Positions 37,944-47,113 of a DNA stretch of 64,000 bases are shown here, piece after piece. Under the pieces are notes generated by a model that was not told the DNA's origin, searched no databases, and was given only the letters and a program-made list of their open reading frames with translations. The position numbers and the translations under genes are program-made. Source of the DNA: Actinomycetospora lutea (GTDB lineage: Bacteria; Actinomycetota; Actinomycetes; Mycobacteriales; Pseudonocardiaceae); contig NZ_JAQZAL010000010.1 in the NCBI RefSeq assembly GCF_028737205.1, forward strand, positions 124,001 to 188,000. The letters run 5' to 3'. How positions within the stretch are numbered: the stretch's first letter is position 1; the number at the start of each line of letters is the position of its first letter.

Positions 37944-38136
37944 CGTGTCTGGCGGCCCTGTCACCGTGCCGTGTCACGCCCCGGCACTCGTCCGTACGGA
38001 GTCAGGCTCCCAGGCCACCCCGTGGAGCCCGTGTGGGGGTCGCGACCGCCCGCCGCCGCCCGGCGGCCGCTCGGCGGCTCGGCCGCGACGACGGGCCGCA
38101 CGACGGCCCGCCCACCGGGTGCGGACGCGACCGACG

Positions 38137-40095
38137 TCACGCCGCCTCCGCGCGCCCCGGCTCCGGGACCTCGATCCAGCGACCGACCGAGGGCACGCCC
38201 CGGTCGTCGAGGAGGAAGAGCATGTAGCGCCCCGGCGGGGCGATCGCGCGGTCGCGCGGCAACGTCACCGACACCCCGTCGCCCTGCTTGGTCATGTCCA
38301 GCGCGATCGAGCGCTGATGGGTGTCGGTGACGTGCGTCGACGCCATCGGGGCCATCAGCCGCGCGCTCTGGATGCGCGCCGCGTCCGGCGTGCCGACCGT
38401 GATCGTGTCGCCGAGCGCGGCCCGCGGCGGCGCGTCCGAGACCTGCGGCTGCGGGCCCCGGAACAGGTACGGCGGCGTGTAGATCTCGATGCGCTGCTCG
38501 AAGGTGCCCGGGATGGTGTTCGCGGCGTCGTTGAACAGCGGGTCCGAGCCCACGACCATCACGCGCCCGTCGGGCAGCAACATGCTCGCCGAGTGGTAGT
38601 TCCGCCCCACCGCGGGGTCGGCGGCGTAGTCGAGCGTGTTGGTCTGCGGCCGGTAGATGCGGGCGTTGTGGTTGTTCGTGTCGCCCTTGCCGCGGTAGTC
38701 CCGCGACCCGTTGCTGATCAGCATCGAGTCGTCGGGCAGCGTCGTGAGGTTCGGGTACCGGGTGCCCTCGGGCAGCATCGGTCCCGGCTGCCACGTGGGG
38801 TTCGGGCTGTCGAGGTCGATGGTGTCGATCCGCCCGGTCGAGCGCGGGCTCTCGCCGACACCGCCGCCGCCGACCACCGCGATCCGCTGGTCCTGCACCG
38901 GGCCCGCCCACGCCGAGCCCGCCGTCTCCAGCAGGTCGGGGTCACGCATGCCCGGGATCGGTGTCAGCAGGTTGTTCTTGAGGTTCCAGAACCCGGGGAC
39001 GCGGCCCGCCTCGGCCGGCCCGTAGCCGGAGTTCGCGCCCGAGTAGAACAGCACGTCGTCGCGCGAGGTCTGGAACAGCGCGGGGTAGGTCGGGAAGTAC
39101 TGGGTGAGGTCCTTGCGCTCGGTCCAGAGGCGCGTCGCCGGGTCGTAGATCTCGTTCTGCCCGTTGAGGACCTCGCCGGTGCCGTCGAGGCCCGACACGG
39201 CGATGACGCCCCCGTCGGACAGGCCCGTCAGCGTCGGGTACCAGCGCTTGAACACCATGTCGCCCACGCGCTCGTAGGCCTCGGTGTACGGGTTGAACTC
39301 GTAGGTCTGCTCGATGCCCTGGTAGTTCTGCTTCTTCAGGGTCATCGCCTGACCCAGCGCGTAGATGTTCTGCGCGTCGGCCGCGGGGACGCCGCCCACC
39401 GCGTACTGGCGCGGGCCCTCGAACACGTAGCCCGGGCCGGGCTCGACGGCCTCGGCGAACACCGTGGTCTCGCTGGCGGTCACCGTCGCGCCCCGGCGGG
39501 TCGCGACCTTGGTGGCCGGCTCGATGACGAACGGGTGCGTGGCGCGGTAGACCAGGCCCTCGGGGGAGCGGAACTCGGTGCCTGCCGGCAGCGGCAGCGG
39601 CGCGGCGTCCGGGTCCTCGTTCTTGACGGTCAGGCCGCCGCCGGCGTGGGTGACCGCGCCGTCGAGACGCTCGTAGCGCTGGGTGCCGCCGGCGACGAGC
39701 AGGTTGCCCGACGCGAGGAACGTGTGCCCGGAACAGAACATGTCGTCCGGGGTGGGGACGATGCGGCTACGCCCGGTCGCCGGGTCGTACACGAGGCTCT
39801 TGAAGGTCCCCGCGTTGAACATGTCCTCCTTGTTGCCGGATCCGGCGATGAGGAGGATCCGCCCGGTCGGCAGGACCGCGGCGTGGATCGCGTTGACCTT
39901 CTGGTCGTCCGGCAGCTCGAGGACGTCCCACTTGCCGAACTTTTCCTTGTACTCCTGGCTGTTGATCAGCCGCTGGTGCCGGAGCTCGGAGAACCACGCC
40001 CAGGCGGGCGGGACGTTCACGCCGAGCATCACGGCGGGGACGATGACGAGGAGCAGGAATCGCTTGACCCGTCTGGTCAGTCCCTGCCCGATCAA
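38137..40095 (-). CDS. glxA: Galactose-oxidase-like copper radical oxidase GlxA
   Basis: A 652-residue kelch-propeller copper radical oxidase with a C-terminal immunoglobulin-like (DUF1929) domain. Residues 11-33 form a membrane signal-anchor. The expected cofactor residues are visible: Cys121 (DDMFCSGHTF), Tyr286 (KRWYPTLTG), Tyr500-His501 (GRNYHSASM) and His588 (STHVTDTHQR). GlxA oxidises a terminal sugar of the glucan made by CslA during hyphal-tip wall assembly in Streptomyces. The start is TTG at 40095: GGAGG lies four bases upstream and TTGA overlaps the cslA stop. Confidence 0.92.
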   Translation of the reverse strand: MIGQGLTRRVKRFLLLVIVPAVMLGVNVPPAWAWFSELRHQRLINSQEYKEKFGKWDVLELPDDQKVNAIHAAVLPTGRILLIAGSGNKEDMFNAGTFKSLVYDPATGRSRIVPTPDDMFCSGHTFLASGNLLVAGGTQRYERLDGAVTHAGGGLTVKNEDPDAAPLPLPAGTEFRSPEGLVYRATHPFVIEPATKVATRRGATVTASETTVFAEAVEPGPGYVFEGPRQYAVGGVPAADAQNIYALGQAMTLKKQNYQGIEQTYEFNPYTEAYERVGDMVFKRWYPTLTGLSDGGVIAVSGLDGTGEVLNGQNEIYDPATRLWTERKDLTQYFPTYPALFQTSRDDVLFYSGANSGYGPAEAGRVPGFWNLKNNLLTPIPGMRDPDLLETAGSAWAGPVQDQRIAVVGGGGVGESPRSTGRIDTIDLDSPNPTWQPGPMLPEGTRYPNLTTLPDDSMLISNGSRDYRGKGDTNNHNARIYRPQTNTLDYAADPAVGRNYHSASMLLPDGRVMVVGSDPLFNDAANTIPGTFEQRIEIYTPPYLFRGPQPQVSDAPPRAALGDTITVGTPDAARIQSARLMAPMASTHVTDTHQRSIALDMTKQGDGVSVTLPRDRAIAPPGRYMLFLLDDRGVPSVGRWIEVPEPGRAEAA

Positions 40096-42992
40096 CTCGC
40101 CTCCGTTCGTCGCCCTTCGATGTCCGGCGGCAACCCGGCACCGGAGTGCTGGGCGGGTCCGGCCACCGCGGCCAGTGCCACCACACGGACCGCGACCGTC
40201 GGGGCGTTCACCGAGACAGCGTCGGACGTGCGGGTCCCACCGTCTCGTCCGTCGTGTCGCTTTGCCGTTTCGTTACTGATGTTAGACCCCGCCGAGACCG
40301 GGATCACCGGCCGGCCGCCGTCGGCCTCGACGTCGGCCGCCGTGGACAGCAGCAGCGGCGGGTGCTCGCGGCGCGGACCGGGGCGCGGACCACGGGTCCG
40401 CGTCTCGTCCGGACGGGGCGTCGGGGACGGCGTGGGCGACGGCGTGGGGGACGGCGTGGGGGACGGCGAGGGCGGGGTCGGACGGCCGTGCCGGCCGTCC
40501 GGACGCGGACCCTGGTGCTCCGCCGCGGGCGCCACGTAGCGGCCGCCCTGCTCGGCGGCCGCGGGACGGTCGCCGGGCCGCTCACCGGGCCGCTCACCGG
40601 GACGCTGCCCCGGCGCGGCGAACGGGCTGGGACCGGGGCGCGGCGTGGGCGTCGGGCGGGGACGCGATCCGGGCGGGGTCGGTCCGGGTGGTGCGGCGGG
40701 CGGCGGGACCGCCGCCGGCGTCGGCATCGGCGGGCGCCCGGTGGGGCGCTGACCCGGCTGACCCGGTTGCTGCGGGCCCGGCTGGCCCGGCTGCTGCGGA
40801 CCCGGCTGCGGTGCCGCGCCCGGCTGCGGGTGCGGCGTCGGGCGGGGTGCGGGCGACGGGCCGTGCTGGCCCGGCTGCTGACCCGCGGCCGGGACCGCCG
40901 AGCGGCGCCGGTCGCGCGGCACCGGGGAGGGCGCCGGGTCGATGCCCCGGCCGTCCTCCGGCGCGCGACGGCGACCGGGACGCGGCTCGGGACGCGGCTC
41001 GGGACGCGGCGACGGCGACGGCACGGGCGCGGCGTCCCGCTGCCGGTTCGCGAGCGAGGAGGTCCGCACCCAGCCCGGGGGCAGGTCGCCCTCCAGGGAC
41101 GCGCCGGCGTGGGCCGGGACGGGGGCGGGCTCGGTCTCCGGACGGGGCGAGCGGCGCGTCGCGCTGCCCGCCGCGAGCAGCGCGTCGAGGGCGGCGCGCT
41201 CGAGCGACTCGGTGGTGACCCCGGACCGGCCGTCGGCGAGCACCGGCGCCGACTCGATCGCGGGCTGGCGCCCGACGATGCGCTCGACGAGGCACAGGAC
41301 CGGCGGCGCGAGGCAGGAGGCGAGGGCCACCGCGGGCCAGAGCAGCACCGCCGGGGTCGCGTAGCCCTGGATGATCGCCAGGACGATCGCGCCGATGAGC
41401 AGCGCCGCCCACTGCAGGTGGCGCCGGAAAGTCAGGATGTGGTCCGCGCTCGACGACAGGCCCTTGGGCGTGACGACGAACCGCGCGGGCAGGCGCAGCA
41501 CCGTGGCGATCAGCGACGCCGCGAAGATCGGCGCCGCGAAGATCGACATCAGCATGCCCTTGACGCCGGAGCTGCCCTCGGCCTCGTAGGGGCTGACGTT
41601 GTAGCGGCGGTTGCGCAGGTAGACCCAGAGCTGGAACGCCGTCGCGTCGATGTACAGCGCCAGCCAGAGCTGCACCGGCACGACCACGCCCTGGACGCCC
41701 AGGGCGAGGAAGAGGCAGGCGTTGACCGCCCCCAGCACCCACCCGATCGCCATCGACGGGTAGAAGGTCGTGATCAGGATGTAGTGCAGGGCGCGGCCCG
41801 GCGACAGGCGCGGCAGGCGCAGCCACATCTCCTTGAGCAGCACCTCGAACGTGCCGCGCGACCAGCGCATCTGCTGGCTGAAGAAGTCGCCCCAGGACGA
41901 CGGGCCCTCGCCGACGGCGAGCACGTCGGGCGTGTAGACCGACTTCCACCGCCGCCGCGACGCCGGGTTGCGGCGCGTGTGGAACTTCAGACCCGTGGCC
42001 ATGTCCTCGGTGATCGAGTCGGACAGGCCGCCGATGCCCTGCAGGGCGCTGATGCGGATGGCGTTGTTGGTGCCGACCAGCATCGCCGCGTTGTAGCGGT
42101 TGGCCGCGCGCTGGATCAGCGAGTGGAACGGGAACTGCTGCGACTCCGCGGCCCGGGTCACGAACGTCTCGTCGTTCGCGTAGCACTGCGGGCCGACCAC
42201 GTAGGCGACGTCGGGGTCGCGGAAGTACCCGAGGATGCGCTCGGCGTAGTTCGGCAGCGGCACGTGGTCGGGGTCGACCGAGAGGAAGACCTCGTAGGAG
42301 TCGCCGTGCTCGGCGACCCAGGCGTTGTAGTTGCCGTGCTTGGTCTTCGCCTTGAAGGCGCCCTTGCGCTGGTTGTACTTCCCGATGCCCTTGCGGGTGA
42401 AGTGGTTGACCCCGAGCTCGCGGCACATGGCCTTGACCTCGTCGTCGTCGCCCTCGTCGAGGATCCAGACGTCGAGGATGCCGTCGTACTGGATGCGCAG
42501 CGCGGCCTGCAGGGTCCCGCGCACGACGTCGATCGGTTCCTTGCTGGGGACGATCGTGGTGAGGAAGGCGATGCGTCTGTCCGGCTCGGGCGGCACGGGC
42601 ACGGGGTCGCGCGCGATGACCGAGGCCAGCGACAGCGACAGCACGTTGATCAGCCGCAGGAGCTCCATGAGCCCGATCGACCCGATCACGATCCAGTTGG
42701 CGTAGATCGCGAAGTCGGACCCGATCACCGGCGGCCGGTGACTGGGGTGCAGGAGCCAGAGGAAGAACAGGGCCTCGAAGGCGAAGTTCAGGCCGGCGAC
42801 GAGCAGGGAGCGGGCCACCCGGCCACGGCCGTGCACCGCGTCGACGCCCCGGTAGGCGACGCGGTAGGGACCGTCGGCGGGATCCGGTTCACGGATCGGC
42901 CCCGCCAGCTGGGAGAACTCCTGGATACGACGGCCGACGACGAGCTCCGACTCGTCGACCTCGTCCGGGGGTCGCTCGGCAAGAAGGGTCAT
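40092..42992 (-). CDS. cslA: Cellulose synthase-like glycosyltransferase CslA with long proline-rich tail
   Basis: A 966-residue membrane GT2 synthase. Two N-terminal membrane helices precede the catalytic domain (FLTTIVPSKEPIDVVRGT; LDEGDDDEVK; SVDPDHVP; ITEDMATG; FFSQQMRWSRGTF), giving the D, DxD, TED and QxxRW motifs, followed by several membrane helices to about residue 590. The last 350 residues are a low-complexity Pro/Gly/Arg tail, which is unusual for CslA and may interact with the cell wall or scaffolds. It makes beta-linked glucan. The ATG at 42992 is chosen over a GTG 13 codons upstream. Coupled to glxA by a TTGA overlap. Confidence 0.9.
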   Translation of the reverse strand: MTLLAERPPDEVDESELVVGRRIQEFSQLAGPIREPDPADGPYRVAYRGVDAVHGRGRVARSLLVAGLNFAFEALFFLWLLHPSHRPPVIGSDFAIYANWIVIGSIGLMELLRLINVLSLSLASVIARDPVPVPPEPDRRIAFLTTIVPSKEPIDVVRGTLQAALRIQYDGILDVWILDEGDDDEVKAMCRELGVNHFTRKGIGKYNQRKGAFKAKTKHGNYNAWVAEHGDSYEVFLSVDPDHVPLPNYAERILGYFRDPDVAYVVGPQCYANDETFVTRAAESQQFPFHSLIQRAANRYNAAMLVGTNNAIRISALQGIGGLSDSITEDMATGLKFHTRRNPASRRRWKSVYTPDVLAVGEGPSSWGDFFSQQMRWSRGTFEVLLKEMWLRLPRLSPGRALHYILITTFYPSMAIGWVLGAVNACLFLALGVQGVVVPVQLWLALYIDATAFQLWVYLRNRRYNVSPYEAEGSSGVKGMLMSIFAAPIFAASLIATVLRLPARFVVTPKGLSSSADHILTFRRHLQWAALLIGAIVLAIIQGYATPAVLLWPAVALASCLAPPVLCLVERIVGRQPAIESAPVLADGRSGVTTESLERAALDALLAAGSATRRSPRPETEPAPVPAHAGASLEGDLPPGWVRTSSLANRQRDAAPVPSPSPRPEPRPEPRPGRRRAPEDGRGIDPAPSPVPRDRRRSAVPAAGQQPGQHGPSPAPRPTPHPQPGAAPQPGPQQPGQPGPQQPGQPGQRPTGRPPMPTPAAVPPPAAPPGPTPPGSRPRPTPTPRPGPSPFAAPGQRPGERPGERPGDRPAAAEQGGRYVAPAAEHQGPRPDGRHGRPTPPSPSPTPSPTPSPTPSPTPRPDETRTRGPRPGPRREHPPLLLSTAADVEADGGRPVIPVSAGSNISNETAKRHDGRDGGTRTSDAVSVNAPTVAVRVVALAAVAGPAQHSGAGLPPDIEGRRTEAS

Positions 42993-43336
42993 CGGCCGTT
43001 TCGTCTCGATCCTCGCGACTGCACCGACCACACCGCACCGGCGATCGTCACGAGCCTCCCGTCGTCGTCCTGCCCCTCGCGGGCCCGCGAGGAGGCGGTA
43101 CCGCCGACGCGCCGTCCTCCTGTCCGGTCATCGGGCGTCCCGGACGCCTGGTGCTGTTCCGACCGCCCGGGAAACGGTAAGGGCATCACCCACCGTGCTC
43201 ATCGAGGGGGACGGTTGTTCCTCCATCCCGTGGTCCGCGACCAGCAGCATCACCGACAGTTCGCCCGACCGGGGGACACGGAGCGACCGTCACGCCCACG
43301 ATCACCCGTCCGGACACGATGACGCACAGTAGTACG
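42993..43336 (-). other. 344-bp intergenic region upstream of cslA
   Basis: No gene is supported here. It contains the perfect 18-nt palindrome CCTCGCGGGCCCGCGAGG at 43075-43092, 83 bases upstream of the cslA start, which could be an operator or a hairpin in the leader. TTACCGT on the minus strand near 43177 is a possible -10. The promoter of cslA must lie in this stretch. Confidence 0.5.
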
Positions 43337-43873
43337 TCAGGGACGCCGCGCGGTTGCGGGTGGCAGGTCGTGTCGCCGCACGGCGGTGAGCGTGCCGTCG
43401 CGGACCTCGGCGGTCATGTAGGTGCAGGCGGGCTGGCGCCGCCGCTCGGTGGGCGAGCCCGGGTTGAGCAGCCGCACCCCGCCCGGGGTCGTCGAGTCCC
43501 ACGGGATGTGGCTGTGCCCGAAGACGAGGACGTCGACCGGGGTCCCGCTCCCGGGCCCGAACCGGGCGTCGCAGCGGCGCTCGCGGCCGTCGGCCGCGCC
43601 CGTCTCGTGCGTCACGGCCAGGCGCAGGCCGTCGAGCTCGGTGACGGCGGTCTCGGGCAGGCGGGCGCGCAGGACGTCGCCGTCGTTGTTGCCCCAGCAG
43701 GCCACCAGCCGCGCGGCCCGCCGCTCGAACGCGTCGAGCAGCGCGGGGTCCATCCAGTCGCCGGCGTGCACGACGACGTCGGCCGCCCCGATCGCGGACC
43801 AGAGCTCGTCGGGCAGGCCGCGGTTCGGGTAGCGCGGCGTGAGGTGGGTGTCGGCGGTCAGGAGCAGGCGCAC
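43337..43873 (-). CDS. YfcE/MJ0936-type metallophosphoesterase
   Basis: A 178-residue calcineurin-like phosphoesterase. Metal ligands are in LLTADTHL (Asp, His), VVHAGDWMD, CWGNNDG, AVTHETG and VFGHSHIP; LLNPGSPTERRR is the usual C-terminal motif. Such enzymes cleave phosphodiesters with two metals; the natural substrate is unknown. Its start is three bases after the stop of the SRPBCC gene on the same strand. Confidence 0.9.
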   Translation of the reverse strand: MRLLLTADTHLTPRYPNRGLPDELWSAIGAADVVVHAGDWMDPALLDAFERRAARLVACWGNNDGDVLRARLPETAVTELDGLRLAVTHETGAADGRERRCDARFGPGSGTPVDVLVFGHSHIPWDSTTPGGVRLLNPGSPTERRRQPACTYMTAEVRDGTLTAVRRHDLPPATARRP

Positions 43874-43876
43874 GCC

Positions 43877-44290
43877 TCAGCGCTCCAGGAGCAGCGAGTG
43901 CAGGGCGACGAGCGCGAGCGGGGCGTAGGGCAGCACGACGAGCCCGGGACCGGTGGTGCGCAGCCACGTGCGGGCGCCCACGTGCGGCCCGTCGTCGGGG
44001 CGCGGGTCGTCGACGCCGTGGTCGAGGTGCAGCGTGATCGGCCCCACGCGCACGCGCCACGACCAGGTGCGCGCCGCCTCGTCGACCGCGAGCACCTCGA
44101 ACGGCACGTGCACCAGCCCGGCCGCCCGCACCGTGCCGGTCAGGCCGGGGTGCAGTCGCCGGGCGTGCCCGCCGGCCACGGCGACCCCCGAGATCTGCGG
44201 GGCCCAGTGGCTCCAGAGGTCGAGGTCGGCGTAGCGCTCCCACGCCGCGGCGGCGGGCAGCGGGCCGGAGGCGCGGAGGGTCGTCTGCAC
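43877..44290 (-). CDS. SRPBCC (START-like) family protein
   Basis: A 137-residue protein: LPAAAAWERYADLDLWSHWA, then ISGVAVAGGHARRLHPGLTG, the usual layout of polyketide-cyclase-like START proteins. The GTG at 44290 fits the family N-terminus; an earlier in-frame GTG at 44329 would add 13 residues and would overlap the palindrome upstream. Divergent from the P450 gene, so both may answer to the same operator. Ligand unknown. Confidence 0.78.
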   Translation of the reverse strand: MQTTLRASGPLPAAAAWERYADLDLWSHWAPQISGVAVAGGHARRLHPGLTGTVRAAGLVHVPFEVLAVDEAARTWSWRVRVGPITLHLDHGVDDPRPDDGPHVGARTWLRTTGPGLVVLPYAPLALVALHSLLLER

Positions 44291-44328
44291 GGCGGGGACG
44301 TACCCGCGGCAGCCCTGGACGACGAACA

Positions 44329-44343
44329 CATACTCCGAGTATG
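44329..44343. promoter_or_regulatory. Palindrome between SRPBCC and P450 genes (candidate operator 1)
   Basis: CATACTCCGAGTATG is a perfect 15-nt palindrome around a central C in an AT-rich pocket between divergent genes, typical in size for a TetR-type operator. No regulator gene adjoins it; the nearest TetR gene is at 50841. Confidence 0.6.
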
Positions 44344-44359
44344 GTTTCGCCCAGCTGCC

Positions 44360-44375
44360 GGTACGGAGCCGTACC
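44360..44375. promoter_or_regulatory. Second palindrome upstream of P450 (candidate operator 2)
   Basis: GGTACGGAGCCGTACC (two 7-base arms around AG) lies 22 bases before the P450 GTG and 17 bases after the first palindrome. It may be a second regulator site or an mRNA hairpin. Confidence 0.5.
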
Positions 44376-44396
44376 AACCGACCGCGGGAGGCCGCC

Positions 44397-45764
44397 GTGA
44401 CCCTGACCTCGTCCGTGTCCTCGTCCGTGGGCACCACGCTGCGCTGGGGCGCCACGCACGGCCTGATGCGCGCGGCCATCCGCCGCCAGGTGCGCGCGGG
44501 CAACCCCGACGCCCGCCTGCTGCTCGACCCGGTCATGCAGGCCGACCCGTTCCCGCACTACGAGATGCTGCGGGCGTCGCACCCCTTCGCCCCCGGCGCG
44601 TTCGCGCGGCTGACGGTCCACCACGACGTGGCGACGGCGGTGCTGCGCAGCGACGACTTCGGCGTCACCCACCCCACCGAGGTCGTGCCCGCGCCCGCCA
44701 AGGCGGCCCTCGCGCTCGCCGGCCCGCCGCGCAACCCCGGCCCCATCGAGCCGCCCTCGATGCTCGCGGTGGACGCACCCGACCACCTGCGGTACCGCAA
44801 GCTCGTCAGCCGCGCCTTCACCGCGAAGCGGGTGGCCGCGCTGCGCGAGCGGACCTCCGCGGTGGCCCAGGAGCTGCTCGACGACATGGACCGCGCCGCC
44901 CACGACGGCGCCCACGGGAGGGGCGACCTGACCGTCGACCTCGTCGAGCGCTACGCCAGCCTGCTGCCGGTCACTGTGATCAGCGAGATGCTCGGGGTGC
45001 CGACCTCGATGCGCGACCAGTTCCTCGCCTGGGGCGACGGCGCGGCCACGTCGCTGGACATGGGGCTCACGCGCCGCGCGCACGCCTCGATGGAGCGCAA
45101 CCTCGCCGCCCTCAACGACTGGATGCGCGAGCACCTGCGCCGCCTGCGCCGCGAGCCCGGCGACGACCTCCTGTCGAACATCGTCGGCCAGGTCGACGAC
45201 GACGGCGCCGGCCTGTCCGAGCAGGAGCTCGTGTCCACCGCGCTGCTCGTGCTCGCGGCCGGCTTCGAGACCACGGTCAACCTCATCGGCAACGGCACCA
45301 GCCAGCTCTTCGCCCACCCCGAGCAGCGCGAGCGCCTGGCCGCCGAGCCGGACCTGTGGCCGACCGCGGTCGACGAGATCCTCCGCTTCGACCCGCCGGT
45401 GGAGCGCACCGCGCGCCGGGCGAAGGTCGACACCGAGATCGCCGGCAAGCCCCTGGCGGCGGGCGACCTGGTCGTCACCGTGCTGGCCGGCGCCAACCGC
45501 GACCCGCAGGTCTTCACCGACCCCGCCACGTTCGACGTCGGGCGCGCGAACGCCAAGGAGCACCTGGCGTTCTCCAGCGGGCCGCACTTCTGTCTCGGCG
45601 CGTCGCTGGCCCGGATGGAGGGCGAGGTCGCGCTCCGGGCGCTGTTCGAGCGCCACCCGCGCCTCGCCCCGGCCGGCCCGCCGCGACGCCGCCCCACCCG
45701 CATCCTGCGCGGCTACGCCGAGCTGCCGGTGCGCCTGGAGCCCGCGGTGACCACGGTGGGCTAG
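44397..45764 (+). CDS. Cytochrome P450
   Basis: A 455-residue soluble P450. The I-helix oxygen-binding motif is LVLAAGFETTVNLIGNG, the K-helix ExxR is in VDEILRFDPPVERTARR and the heme-binding loop is AFSSGPHFCLGASLARMEG with the axial Cys near residue 399. It oxidises a small hydrophobic substrate using ferredoxin electrons; no redox partner gene is adjacent. The GTG at 44397 follows a good ribosome binding site (GGGAGG). Its stop overlaps that of the convergent acyl-CoA dehydrogenase (CTAG). Confidence 0.95.
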   Translation: MTLTSSVSSSVGTTLRWGATHGLMRAAIRRQVRAGNPDARLLLDPVMQADPFPHYEMLRASHPFAPGAFARLTVHHDVATAVLRSDDFGVTHPTEVVPAPAKAALALAGPPRNPGPIEPPSMLAVDAPDHLRYRKLVSRAFTAKRVAALRERTSAVAQELLDDMDRAAHDGAHGRGDLTVDLVERYASLLPVTVISEMLGVPTSMRDQFLAWGDGAATSLDMGLTRRAHASMERNLAALNDWMREHLRRLRREPGDDLLSNIVGQVDDDGAGLSEQELVSTALLVLAAGFETTVNLIGNGTSQLFAHPEQRERLAAEPDLWPTAVDEILRFDPPVERTARRAKVDTEIAGKPLAAGDLVVTVLAGANRDPQVFTDPATFDVGRANAKEHLAFSSGPHFCLGASLARMEGEVALRALFERHPRLAPAGPPRRRPTRILRGYAELPVRLEPAVTTVG

Positions 45765-46957
45765 GTGAAGGCGCTGTGGCCGGTGATCTCGCGGCCCACG
45801 ATGAGGGTCTGGATCGTCTCGGTGCCCTCGAAGGTGTGGATCGACTCGATGTCGGCCATGTGCCGCATCACGTGGTTGTCGAGCAGGATCCCGTTGCCGC
45901 CCAGCAGGTCGCGGGCGTGCGAGAGCACCCAGCGCGCCTTGCGGGTGTTGTTCATCTTCGCCAGGCCCGCGATCGTCGGCGCGAGGTCGTCGTCCTCGGC
46001 CAGCTGGGCGATCTGCATGCAGTAGAGCTGCATGCCGGTGAGCTCGGCCAGCATCTGCACCAGGCGCTCCTGGACGATCTGCATCCCGGCCAGGGGCTTG
46101 CCGAACTGCTTGCGGTCGAGGGCGTAGCGCAGCGCGGCGTCGTACCCCGCGGTCGCGTGGCCGAGCGCCATCCACGCGCAGGTGCCGCGGGTGGTCGCGA
46201 GCACCCGACCGGTGTCCTTGAAGTTCTCCGCGCCGGGCAGCCGGTCGCGCTCGGGCACCCGCACACCGTCGAGGCGGATGTCGGCCTGCCACACCGACCG
46301 CATCGACCCCTTGCGCGGGATGATCTCGGCCTCGTAGCCGGGCGTCGTGGTGTCCACGAGGAAGCCGAGCACCGTGTTGGTCTCGGTGTCGCGGGCCCAG
46401 ACCACCGTGCGCCCGGCGATGCTGCCGTTGCCGATCCAGCGCTTGCGGCCGTCGAGCACCCAGTCGTCCCCGTCCCGGCGGGCGGTCGACTCGAGCGACA
46501 CGGAATCGGACCCGTGCTCGGGCTCGGTGAGCCCGAAGGCGCCGATGAGGTCGAGGCGCGCCATCGCCGGCAGGAACTCCTGCTTCTGCTCCTCGGAGCC
46601 GAGCATCGCGATCGACTTCATTGCGAGGCCCGACTGCACGGCGTGGAACGTCGCGAGGCTGCCGTCGCCGCGCGCGAGCTCCATGGCCACGAGGCCGCTG
46701 GTCAGGGGGTCGTGTCCCGGGCACCCGTAGCCGGTGATGTCGTCGCCGACGACGTCCAGCTCGGGCAGGCCGTTGATGACCTCCCACGGCATCTCCGCGG
46801 CGTCCCAGGCGGCGGGCGCGGCCGGGCTCACGACGCGGTCGACGTAGCGCCGGACGGCCATGAACGTGTCCCACTGCGCCTCGGTGAACCGCCGGCGCAC
46901 CGAGAAGAAGTCGGTGCCGAGCGCCTCGGTGAGTGGACCCTCGCTGTCGACCGTCAT
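45761..46957 (-). CDS. Acyl-CoA dehydrogenase (glutaryl-CoA-dehydrogenase-like)
   Basis: A 398-residue flavoenzyme. Flavin and substrate motifs are LIGAFGLTEPEHGSDSVSLE and RKRWIGNGSIAG; the C-terminal IESIHTFEGTETIQTLIVGR carries the catalytic Glu equivalent in FEGT. The overall sequence is closest to the glutaryl-CoA dehydrogenase-like group. It introduces a double bond into an acyl-CoA, passing electrons to ETF. The ATG at 46957 has AAGGGAGA upstream. Confidence 0.9.
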   Translation of the reverse strand: MTVDSEGPLTEALGTDFFSVRRRFTEAQWDTFMAVRRYVDRVVSPAAPAAWDAAEMPWEVINGLPELDVVGDDITGYGCPGHDPLTSGLVAMELARGDGSLATFHAVQSGLAMKSIAMLGSEEQKQEFLPAMARLDLIGAFGLTEPEHGSDSVSLESTARRDGDDWVLDGRKRWIGNGSIAGRTVVWARDTETNTVLGFLVDTTTPGYEAEIIPRKGSMRSVWQADIRLDGVRVPERDRLPGAENFKDTGRVLATTRGTCAWMALGHATAGYDAALRYALDRKQFGKPLAGMQIVQERLVQMLAELTGMQLYCMQIAQLAEDDDLAPTIAGLAKMNNTRKARWVLSHARDLLGGNGILLDNHVMRHMADIESIHTFEGTETIQTLIVGREITGHSAFT

Positions 46958-47113
46958 GGCGTCTCCCTTCCCCGTGGCGCGGGTCACCACGCCCGTCGGG
47001 GGCCGCGGCTTCGACCGCGTCGGCACACGCGCCCATCGGGTGGGACCACCGTGCGTCCTTTCGTACTAGCGTCCGCCGGTGCCCAGCACGTTCAGACCAC
47101 GAGCGGAGGAAGC

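Noticed and set aside
40400-40990. Repetitive GC-rich tract resembling a repeat array
   Set aside because: It encodes the Pro/Gly/Arg tail of CslA in frame; repeats reflect amino-acid composition.
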